DNA from: a virus
DNA: 43,169 nucleotides
Strand: one strand, 5' to 3'
Virus record (IMG/VR): IMGVR_UViG_3300034355_001276
Location: 1 to 43,169 of that record
A program made the position numbers and the translations under genes. The notes below the pieces were generated by a model. That model did no database searches. It saw nothing but the letters and a program-made list of their open reading frames with translations, and was not told the DNA's origin. Below, piece after piece: positions 36,838 through 43,169 of this stretch; the first letter of the stretch is position 1, and each line of letters opens with the position of its first letter.

Positions 36838-37150
36838 GGAACAGTTAGAATATATCTGGTTGGTTGATAGTTTGGTATTTTCCGAGACCGGAAAACATCT
36901 TGATAGCTTGACTAGAAAGATTCTCGAGGGAATATTAAACGACAATACTTATCCTGAGATTGCCAAAAATCTAAATTATGGATCTGCTTATATTGGCGAT
37001 AAAATCAGAATAATATTTAAAATTCTAAGCAGAAGACTTGGTGAAAAAATTGATAAATACAACTTCTCTTGGGCAATTGAAAGAATTTTAATATCTGACT
37101 ATAGCCCATCTGTTATCAACTATTTACAAACAACAACGGATAATGACTAA
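36830..37150 (+). CDS. Stand-alone vMAP-type N-terminal HTH domain protein
   Basis: 106 residues starting at GTG. The pattern VDSLVFSETGKHLDSLTRKIL, then NDNTYPEIAKNLNYGSAYIGD and LSRRLGEKIDKYNF, is the helix-turn-helix found at the N termini of many large cyanobacterial signalling and NTPase proteins (often called the vWA-MoxR-associated N-terminal HTH). Here it stands alone, so it may be a small DNA-binding protein or a decoy of host regulators. It overlaps the resolvase gene by 8 bp. Confidence 0.7.
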   Translation: MTREQLEYIWLVDSLVFSETGKHLDSLTRKILEGILNDNTYPEIAKNLNYGSAYIGDKIRIIFKILSRRLGEKIDKYNFSWAIERILISDYSPSVINYLQTTTDND

Positions 37151-37610
37151 AACATTTATCGGAATTGACCCCGGAGCGACGGGGGCAGTGTGTAGGATTT
37201 CTAATGGTGAGGTTAAATTTCTCGACTGTCCAGTGATTAAGATTAGTGGAAAGATACGCCCCAACCCGACATTAATGGCATCTGGACTGAAGGAAATGAT
37301 CACCATCAATACTCACCTAATTATTGAGAATGTTCATGCAATGCCCAAGCAAGGGGTATCTTCTACTTTTAACTTTGGGATGGGTTTTGGGATTTGGCTT
37401 GGGATTATTGCAACGCTAGGAATCCCGATGGAGTTTGTTACTCCCCAGGCATGGAAAAAGCACTACAGCCTAATAGGAAAAGATAAGAAAGCGTCAAGGG
37501 TGATGGCGTTGCAGATGTTTCCAGGTGAAACTAACAATCTTAAACTCGAAAAACATCACGGGAGGGCAGAGGCGTTATTATTGGCAGAATATTTAAGGCG
37601 GAGATATTGA
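37143..37610 (+). CDS. RuvC-like Holliday junction resolvase
   Basis: 155 residues, RNase H-like fold. FIGIDPGATGAV carries the first acidic residue (D9), LIIENVHAMP the second (E62), and the end KHHGRAEALLLAEYL the last acidic/His site (H138-H139, E143). The form is the compact phage-type RuvC-like enzyme that resolves branched DNA from replication and recombination before packaging. Key residues are present, with Glu in place of the commoner Asp at the last site. Confidence 0.88.
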   Translation: MTKTFIGIDPGATGAVCRISNGEVKFLDCPVIKISGKIRPNPTLMASGLKEMITINTHLIIENVHAMPKQGVSSTFNFGMGFGIWLGIIATLGIPMEFVTPQAWKKHYSLIGKDKKASRVMALQMFPGETNNLKLEKHHGRAEALLLAEYLRRRY

Positions 37611-37663
37611 GGGTTTGATTTGTACTATAATAGGAGTTAGCGCAGAGGACTAAATCAATAATT

Positions 37664-37861
37664 ATGAAATTATCGGCATACATAGTAGCCCCACCTTATC
37701 CCCCTATTCCTGTGGTGGTAATGACAAATAAAACAAGCCACTGTTTGAAAATTAGAAAGGGCGAGATAGGATCTCAGTGTCTTGATGGAGAGTCCATTCA
37801 CCTAATGGAAAATCGAGTTGCTCTCGAAAATCTTTTAACAGGAAAAACGATTACTTTATAG
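37664..37861 (+). CDS. Small hypothetical protein
   Basis: 65 residues, beta-rich, Pro-rich near the start (YIVAPPYPPIPVVVM). Not recognised. Stands alone with 53 bp upstream and 58 bp downstream gaps. Confidence 0.5.
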   Translation: MKLSAYIVAPPYPPIPVVVMTNKTSHCLKIRKGEIGSQCLDGESIHLMENRVALENLLTGKTITL

Positions 37862-37919
37862 GTTAAGTTTCAACAAATAAAAAGCACCCTAAATTAATGA
37901 TTGATAAAGGACAAAGCAA

Positions 37920-38132
37920 ATGAGAGATATTAAAATCTTTAACAAAGATGGTTTTCTGAATTTCGTGGAAGGCAAGTTAGCGTCTACAGGGGATTATAAA
38001 AAAGCAGATCGGTGTCAAGGATCTATCTTTGAAGCACTGAAACCAGGCTATTTGATTGAACTCCAAGATGGAGTATTTGTTTTAAATAAAGACCTGGATC
38101 TTCGGCGCGAGGTCAGTCGTGGCGATATATAA
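37920..38132 (+). CDS. Small hypothetical protein
   Basis: 70 residues, charged (IFEALKPGYLIELQDGVFVLNK). Followed by a strong bidirectional terminator. Not recognised. Confidence 0.55.
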   Translation: MRDIKIFNKDGFLNFVEGKLASTGDYKKADRCQGSIFEALKPGYLIELQDGVFVLNKDLDLRREVSRGDI

Positions 38133-38157
38133 CCAGTGATTAATAGCTAAAACTTTA

Positions 38158-38185
38158 AACCCCTGTAAATTAATTTACAGGGGTT
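38158..38185. terminator. Bidirectional terminator between convergent genes
   Basis: A perfect 28-bp palindrome (AACCCCTGTAAAT, TA, and complement) is followed by ATTTTTT on the plus strand. It lies between genes ending at 38132 (+) and 38191 (-). Confidence 0.85.
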
Positions 38186-38190
38186 ATTTT

Positions 38191-38742
38191 TTACCATTTG
38201 GAAGTCTGGCAAACAGTTCCCCAACCCTCAAAAATTTCCTCAAATCTTTGAGGTTGCAATCCAAAATAAAATAGAGTTTGGGAGAATCGGTTTTGGTTTT
38301 GTTTCTTCCCATCCTGCGCCCGTTTTGGGGAATAAAAAGTTAACCGAGTTGACGGTAGGCAGAAGCGATCGCACCGATTCAAAGCCTTTTTGTACCAAAC
38401 CGTACTGTTGTCGGTATTGGTTAACAAGAATGCTTCCGATTCAGTCTCGTTCAATGTTGCAATCAATTTATCAACAACCTTCTCAATAAATCCCGCGCTG
38501 TAGGGAGGGTTTAACCAGAGTGTTTTAGCCCGTCTCCAGTTCTGTTTAAATCCATCATCTTGAATTGTAAATATCTTTTGAGCTTTTACCGTTCGGTTGG
38601 CAAGTTCACAGCTAAAAGGGTCTAATTCAGGAAATCCATAAAACTCATGGACTAAATCAATCAAATCAGACGGGGTATAATTTTCGTTTGAATCAAGAAT
38701 TACGGGTTGTGTTTCAAATAGTGAAAGTTGTTGTATAATCAT
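38191..38742 (-). CDS. dam: Phage-type DNA N6-adenine methyltransferase (Dam family)
   Basis: 183 residues. YTPSDLIDLVHEFYGFPELD is followed by DPFSCELANR, the catalytic LNPPYSAGF (NPPY at 78-81) and a C-terminal QTLFYFG, as in the phage Dam family. It methylates adenine, usually in GATC; the site is not shown by the sequence. The N terminus MIIQQLSLFE carries a consensus beta-clamp-binding motif (residues 5-9), which would couple methylation to replication. With Dcm it makes two solitary methylases, probably against host restriction. Confidence 0.88.
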   Translation of the reverse strand: MIIQQLSLFETQPVILDSNENYTPSDLIDLVHEFYGFPELDPFSCELANRTVKAQKIFTIQDDGFKQNWRRAKTLWLNPPYSAGFIEKVVDKLIATLNETESEAFLLTNTDNSTVWYKKALNRCDRFCLPSTRLTFYSPKRAQDGKKQNQNRFSQTLFYFGLQPQRFEEIFEGWGTVCQTSKW

Positions 38743-38771
38743 TATGTTGTTGCTTTGTGTGTTTGCTTTTT

Positions 38772-38809
38772 AAAAGTATCTGAGATTCTCTACAAACTCA
38801 GATACTTTT
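38772..38809. promoter_or_regulatory. Perfect 13-bp hairpin between divergent genes
   Basis: AAAAGTATCTGAG (38772-38784) and its exact complement (38797-38809) lie between the Dam gene start (38742, leftward) and the gene at 38867 (rightward). On the plus strand a T-rich tail follows (TTTCTTT). In the 5' leader of either gene it could act as an attenuator; as DNA it could be an operator. Confidence 0.5.
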
Positions 38810-38866
38810 TCTTTATTATAAGGTATTTGTGTTAAAATAAATATTAACTTAGATGTTAGTAAAATT

Positions 38867-39139
38867 ATGAAATCAGAAAATAAGAAATGTGGTTTTGCTG
38901 CTATGAGCCCAGAAAAACGTCGGGAGGTTTCTAGCAAAGGGGGTAAAGCATCTCACGATAAAGGAACGCTTCATAAATTCACGCCAGACGAGTGTAGCGA
39001 TGGCGGGGCTTCCATATCACGAAACAAAGACTACATGACTGAGATAGGTCGTAAAGGTGGCAAGACATCTCGTGATAAAGGAACACTGTACAAGTTCACT
39101 TCTGAAGATTGCAGAAAAGCGTGGAAAAGATCAACATGA
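38867..39139 (+). CDS. KGG-repeat protein
   Basis: 90 residues with two similar units of about 28 residues: SSKGGKASHDKGTLHKFT and GRKGGKTSRDKGTLYKFT. The KGG motif occurs in stress-related bacterial proteins (GsiB-like) and in phage proteins, where it is very hydrophilic and basic. Function is not well defined; the motif may bind nucleic acid. Own promoter region upstream (TAAAAT at about 38833). Confidence 0.65.
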   Translation: MKSENKKCGFAAMSPEKRREVSSKGGKASHDKGTLHKFTPDECSDGGASISRNKDYMTEIGRKGGKTSRDKGTLYKFTSEDCRKAWKRST

Positions 39140-39170
39140 ACAAATTTAGATAAGAATTGAGGAAATAAAA

Positions 39171-39338
39171 GTGACAACAGAAACAGCACCAACGGAAATA
39201 GCTGCGCCGTCGATTGTAGGGTATTTACTCGACAATCAAGGGAAGACGATTAAGTGTAAAGTGACAATAAACTCAAAGGGATATATAGTTTTTTATCCCG
39301 TAGACGAGGAGTGCGATCGCAATACCAACAACGACTGA
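39171..39338 (+). CDS. Small hypothetical protein with GTG start
   Basis: 55 residues starting at GTG 39171 with GAGGAAAT upstream. Beta-rich (IVGYLLDNQGKTIKCKVTIN), soluble. Not recognised. Followed by a promoter-like TATAAT (about 39360) and a terminator-like hairpin. Confidence 0.55.
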   Translation: MTTETAPTEIAAPSIVGYLLDNQGKTIKCKVTINSKGYIVFYPVDEECDRNTNND

Positions 39339-39389
39339 TTATGTTAATGTTTTCGTGTTATAATAATACTGGTGGAAAGATTCTCCCTT

Positions 39390-39425
39390 AAAGCTACCCG
39401 GCATCCGCTTGGTGGCTTTTTGTTT
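39390..39425 (+). terminator. Intrinsic terminator before the virion-protein region
   Basis: AAAGCTACC (39390-39398) pairs with GGTGGCTTT (39411-39419, one G-U), followed by TTGTTTT. It separates the 39171 gene from the 39472 gene. Confidence 0.6.
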
Positions 39426-39471
39426 TATGGGTTTGGGTGTTAGAATATTATTGGAGAGATCAGAGGGAGAA

Positions 39472-40317
39472 ATGCCAACGACAACTGATTATGTTAGTTC
39501 GGTTTCGTTACTGCCAACAGTGGAATTTTTGGAGTTAGTAGCTAAGAAACAATGGGATTCAACCGTTAGTTATGGCCTAGGAATATCAACTATTGTCCCG
39601 ATGTTTCACTCCACAACCAACTCAGAATGGCTATGTTTAAACACTGAAGCCGAGTTTTTGAACTCACCCATAGGGACAGTATCAATTAAAAATCCCTTTG
39701 CCTATACCCGACCGGAATCGTCGCCCGTTTATGTTAGCTATAGTGATATTTCAATCCCATCTGCTAAGGCAAATAAAGCCAAATCACTCTATTTGTTCAG
39801 GATAGATGAAGATGGGATAAACGAAGTTATAACTGTTTCAAATTACGATAAGAAGGATCGGAATGTTACCACCGCACCGCCATTGGATTGCTTCTCTAGG
39901 GAGTGCATGACGTGGTTTAGTAGCAACGTTGATTGGTTTACGGGGTTTGGGGTTTCTTCTCAGTCTCTGGCTTCGTTTGTGGTAGATGACAATGGGATTA
40001 TATTAACTAAGTCTAGCGATATCTTATCGGGGGTAATTCCTGAATCGGTGACAACGGTTGACTATACAAATATTCAGGTTGTTAACACAGTCTCCACTTT
40101 TACCCCTTGGGTTTCTATTCAGTTATCAACAGGGGTTCAGTATATGGGTTCAGAAGATGATAAAGCCAATATTCTATTCTTGTACTCGGTAGACAAGGAT
40201 AATGATTCCTTGGTGGCTTTTGCTTACGGGTACACAACGCCACAAAAAAGCAGTTTATATTACGATAGAATAGAATCAGAAATCTATTTTGACTGTAACA
40301 AAACGATAATTATATGA
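39472..40317 (+). CDS. Probable virion-associated protein
   Basis: 281 residues from the ATG at 39472 (GGGAGAA upstream); a longer open frame lacks such a site. It is beta-rich, Ser/Thr-rich and lacks catalytic motifs (SLLPTVEFLELVAKKQW, VSIQLSTGVQYMG). It overlaps the next gene by 4 bp (ATGA). Composition and neighbours suggest a structural or tail-tip protein, but no family is recognised. Confidence 0.6.
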   Translation: MPTTTDYVSSVSLLPTVEFLELVAKKQWDSTVSYGLGISTIVPMFHSTTNSEWLCLNTEAEFLNSPIGTVSIKNPFAYTRPESSPVYVSYSDISIPSAKANKAKSLYLFRIDEDGINEVITVSNYDKKDRNVTTAPPLDCFSRECMTWFSSNVDWFTGFGVSSQSLASFVVDDNGIILTKSSDILSGVIPESVTTVDYTNIQVVNTVSTFTPWVSIQLSTGVQYMGSEDDKANILFLYSVDKDNDSLVAFAYGYTTPQKSSLYYDRIESEIYFDCNKTIII

Positions 40318-41555
40318 ATATTAATGGGACTTATAAGTTTAGAACAAGAGCCTATACGCAAGGGCATATAAAATTTTTGGTCGGATTTCAATTATATGCA
40401 AGTGGAGGAGAAGGGGAAAACTTATTTTTTGTGGGAATACCAGGAATGTCAGCTATCCCTATAAAGTTAAAATATCAAGACTTTAACTTCTTTGACGGAA
40501 CAATAGGAACATTGCTCAAGAACAGAGGGATAGATAGAATGAACTGGAATTTCTCGGTAGCAGGGGCGTTCAATAGTTCTTCATCTGAAGATACTAAGTT
40601 TTTGAATTACACGAATGGTAGTAATGATGATTTAAGTTTTTGTTTTGAAAAAACCGAGACTAGAATCACATCGGCAGGGCCGCCAGGAACATCTCAAGTA
40701 AACACTGATTATGTTATATCACTAGGAGACGGGTATTTTTGGGGGTCTGAAGCAGTTATTGCAGAAGAGTCTGTGCGTGGAATTAATATTGGTTGTCGGT
40801 TGTGGTATGGAGAGGAAAATCCACCTGTTATTTATAAATCTGTTCCTGAATTTGTTTATGCTTCACCAACTGTTTCCCCAGAGGGATATCGTTATTTCGA
40901 CAGACTTGTCGCACCAATAACCTATTCAATAAAAGAATCAATATCCTATGAACCTGTTTTTGGTAACGGTGATACTTATGGAGGAGATAGATCTCTTGTA
41001 GGGGTCAATCTTTTAAGAGGTGCAACACACGCATTTTTTACTAAGAAAATAACAAATTACGATCCAGGTTCAGAAGGGCGAGTTAGTAATGACGAAATAA
41101 TATTTGAGTTATACGATCTCGAATCAGGTAGTTCAACCGAAATAAATAGGTACTCATACCAAACAATCCCCTCTATCGAACGCAATTTTTTTAAATATCA
41201 CAGTGGTTATATTCTTGAGCATACTTTGCCAGAGGAAGTAATAAATCCAATGTCTACAAATATAGACTTGGAAAACTTAGAAAAATTTGCTTGGGCAATC
41301 AATAGCTCTGAATCATCAACATTTGTTAATAATAAAATATATTATATTGAACCAATTGAAGATCCTTCTAAGTTGCTAACAGAAGATGTTGTTTTGCAAT
41401 TAATAATAATAGACCTTGATGATATAAATAATTTTGTATTTAAAGAAATAAAAGTTACTCCCACTATACTACCTATTGACTCGATTAGTTTTCCTGTTTA
41501 TTACAAAAGACTTATTACGGGAGTTCAATATTATCCCCTACCTCACGAGGAATAA
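40314..41555 (+). CDS. Probable virion-associated protein
   Basis: 413 residues, beta-rich, aromatic and Asn/Ser-rich, without recognised motifs. Like its upstream neighbour it contains a TDYV segment, but no larger similarity is evident. Its last 41 bp overlap the 3' end of the opposite-strand hydrolase gene (41515), an unusually tight tail-to-tail junction. Confidence 0.6.
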   Translation: MNINGTYKFRTRAYTQGHIKFLVGFQLYASGGEGENLFFVGIPGMSAIPIKLKYQDFNFFDGTIGTLLKNRGIDRMNWNFSVAGAFNSSSSEDTKFLNYTNGSNDDLSFCFEKTETRITSAGPPGTSQVNTDYVISLGDGYFWGSEAVIAEESVRGINIGCRLWYGEENPPVIYKSVPEFVYASPTVSPEGYRYFDRLVAPITYSIKESISYEPVFGNGDTYGGDRSLVGVNLLRGATHAFFTKKITNYDPGSEGRVSNDEIIFELYDLESGSSTEINRYSYQTIPSIERNFFKYHSGYILEHTLPEEVINPMSTNIDLENLEKFAWAINSSESSTFVNNKIYYIEPIEDPSKLLTEDVVLQLIIIDLDDINNFVFKEIKVTPTILPIDSISFPVYYKRLITGVQYYPLPHEE

Positions 41556-42288
41556 ACAGCTTTAAACCATCAAAAGTAGGCATCCGTCGCCCAACCTCCG
41601 CATCCTCAGAGTATAACCACCAATTACAAAACGATTGGACTTGATGCTGTTCGGCTATTGATATCAACTCCGACCATAGCCCATTACAAATCGCTTTATC
41701 GGCAACGGATTTATACCATAAACTCGCCTCAATAAAATGCACGGGAACATCAAACATCTCAATAATTTTAGGTAATCTGGTTAGGATCACCGGAGCATTA
41801 TAGGTTTTCAAATGAGTTTGAATCCCTACCTCTACCGGAAAATCTTTGGCTAATTCGTGACAGATGTTAGCGATCGCATCCCATTTATTGAATAGGTGGG
41901 GTTTGAAATCTCCCAAAATTAATCGAGCTTTGGGGTTGGCAATATGCGCGACTTCACAATATCGCTTTAGGTTATCAAGTTTATAACCAGGATAGGCGAC
42001 ACCTAGATCGTCGGTAAATTCATTTGTTAATACCCATTCATTAATCTTAGGGAATTTTGCAACTCGTTTTTTAATCCATTGTTCTATCGTTTCACAACCG
42101 GAAAATGGACAGGGCTTTTGATGTTTATGCCCATAAAGGAATTGCGCTCGGATAATTTTATCTGGGAAGTCCAGAGGGTTTTTAGTCCCGTTCCGGTCAA
42201 CAAATAACTGCCAATGGTAGCCAATCACAACCCCGTCAAATAGCGTTAAGTCCAAAGGTTGTGAACTTCCACAGGTAAATTGAATCAT
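41515..42288 (-). CDS. GH10-like glycoside hydrolase (TIM barrel)
   Basis: 257 residues from the ATG at 42288, which overlaps the upstream stop (TAATG). The pattern fits a family 10-type barrel: EWVLTNEFTDDLG places the acid/base Glu at E90 (compare W.VvNE), VGIQTHLKTY matches GxGxQxH, and VHFIEASLWY places the nucleophile Glu at E187 (compare TE.D). In a phage it could cut host polysaccharide as a tail-associated depolymerase. It is shorter than free xylanases (about 300 residues or more). Substrate unknown. Its co-transcription with two virion-type genes supports a structural location. Confidence 0.7.
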   Translation of the reverse strand: MIQFTCGSSQPLDLTLFDGVVIGYHWQLFVDRNGTKNPLDFPDKIIRAQFLYGHKHQKPCPFSGCETIEQWIKKRVAKFPKINEWVLTNEFTDDLGVAYPGYKLDNLKRYCEVAHIANPKARLILGDFKPHLFNKWDAIANICHELAKDFPVEVGIQTHLKTYNAPVILTRLPKIIEMFDVPVHFIEASLWYKSVADKAICNGLWSELISIAEQHQVQSFCNWWLYSEDAEVGRRMPTFDGLKLFIPREVGDNIELP

Positions 42289-42770
42289 TAAGTAGCTCCC
42301 TCTCCTGCTACCCACCCCCCGTTAAAGGGACGATATAAAATCCCTGTCGAGGTATCTCGCCACGTCTCTCTCGCACTATTGGGGGTCTTGGAAACACTTG
42401 CCGGGGTGTTAGTGTGTACGCGCATTCTGGCATCTGTCTCAACCCATGCCGTGCCGTTGTAGATGTATGAGATGACTGAATCATAGTTATTGACCGCCCC
42501 ATTCTCTTGATATATCCAACGGGTTCCAATCGCAGCCGACCCCGTTGGCGTGGTAGTGGCGACAACCGTAGAATCTCTGGATATAAACCATCTACCTCCG
42601 CCCGTGGCAGTGTAGCAACTTTTACTATTTGCTGTTGAAGTCGTGTCGGTTTTAGCTAATGCTAACCAGGTTTTTTCGGCAGAAGCATAGAAGACAATTC
42701 CATCTTCTAAATCAGTAACACTTAAAGCCGTGATTGTGGCTATATTCGCCTTTGAACCCATCCAAACCAT
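42288..42770 (-). CDS. Probable tail or baseplate-associated protein
   Basis: 160 residues. SVTDLEDGIVFYASAEKTWLALAKTD followed by GGGRWFIS and GTRWIYQENGAVNNYD and PFNGGWV is the style of small phage tail proteins with repeated 'parameter/input' beta segments (W-xx-D..G). The gene overlaps the hydrolase start. Likely a tail-fibre-associated or hinge protein; no named family. Confidence 0.65.
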   Translation of the reverse strand: MVWMGSKANIATITALSVTDLEDGIVFYASAEKTWLALAKTDTTSTANSKSCYTATGGGRWFISRDSTVVATTTPTGSAAIGTRWIYQENGAVNNYDSVISYIYNGTAWVETDARMRVHTNTPASVSKTPNSARETWRDTSTGILYRPFNGGWVAGEGAT

Positions 42771-42774
42771 TATC

Positions 42775-43131
42775 TTAAATCTCCGCTATAGTTATATTCA
42801 ACAATACAGGAATAAAGTTAGGGATTGAACCGTTCCAATTTTCTAAAACTTCCGAGTTCCAACCATCGCTAGAATCCCATAATAAATTAACAGGAGCATC
42901 AGCAGCAAAAGCCTTAACCTCTGTTAATGCAGGAGTGAGTAACTTGGTTTGAAGTTGGAATGGAAAACCCCGATCTATCTTAGCATTTACCATAAAAGGT
43001 TTTAAGCTAAAATAGGCATCCGTTACAGAAAGATTGCTAACTATTCCCCCGATAATCATAGTATCAGTGGCAGCCGTGAATAGAAGTTTTTGCCCTTCTA
43101 TTCTTTGGTTTAGGTTCGTTGCGATCGCCAT
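42775..43131 (-). CDS. Probable virion structural protein
   Basis: 118 residues, beta-rich (TNLNQRIEGQKLLFTAATDT, IGGIVSNLSVTDAYFSL), starting at ATG 43131 within a HIP1 octamer. First gene of a leftward virion operon ending at 41515. It resembles small phage head-tail or tail proteins in composition only. Confidence 0.6.
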   Translation of the reverse strand: MAIATNLNQRIEGQKLLFTAATDTMIIGGIVSNLSVTDAYFSLKPFMVNAKIDRGFPFQLQTKLLTPALTEVKAFAADAPVNLLWDSSDGWNSEVLENWNGSIPNFIPVLLNITIAEI

Positions 43132-43169
43132 ATTTTGTTAGCATTTAGAACTGTTTATATTATATAATA

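Overview
The window looks like a stretch of a temperate cyanophage or a phage-derived integrative element from a cyanobacterium. The evidence is: about fifteen copies of the cyanobacterial HIP1 octamer GCGATCGC, far above chance; an nblA gene (phycobilisome degradation); tail-fibre-like and other virion-type proteins at both ends; a tyrosine integrase next to the 3' half of a tRNA-Pro gene (attP-like); a Cro/CI-type repressor with a palindromic operator; and a replication module. No capsid, portal or large terminase gene is visible, so the window is probably part of a larger genome. A filamentous freshwater host would fit, because nblA-carrying phages are known there, but this is inference.

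Layout. 1-3473: end of a tail-fibre gene, then small structural and membrane proteins that could be lysis genes. 3611-4922: a leftward MerR-like regulator plus 3'-5' exonuclease, sitting between what look like the two ends of a broken DNA methyltransferase. 5029-8334: a PcfJ-family protein with small partners, bracketed by two near-identical terminator-containing direct repeats. 8360-9410: an nblA-thymidylate kinase operon. 9429-13496: small genes, the integrase, the tRNA-Pro attachment site and a ribbon-helix-helix regulator. 13511-16144: a 15-repeat CRISPR array, iscB and its omega-RNA. 16169-22303: a leftward methylation and replication operon (Dcm, DnaB helicase, probable loader, O-like initiator containing five iterons). 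22304-23237: the regulatory switch. 23238-36106: a long rightward operon of mostly small unknown genes. It includes an ASCH protein and, at 30437-36106, a membrane module with a rhomboid protease and a HerA/FtsK-type ATPase fused to a GIY-YIG nuclease. 36118-39338: small genes, a RuvC-like resolvase, a Dam methylase and a KGG protein. 39472-43131: probable virion proteins and a GH10-like hydrolase.

The most interesting locus is 13511-16144. An intact IscB (the RNA-guided ancestor of Cas9) ends 15 bp from a CRISPR array. The 5' end of the predicted omega-RNA is complementary to the array repeat: 14 contiguous base pairs with one G-U, extendable in collinear blocks across repeat nucleotides 1-27. 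A promoter with a perfect -10 box would start the omega-RNA at that anti-repeat. This resembles a crRNA:tracrRNA arrangement assembled from IscB parts, with the omega-RNA acting in trans on array-derived guides. No cas genes or TnpA transposase are present in the window. The functional reading is a hypothesis; the array, IscB and the complementarity are read directly from the sequence.
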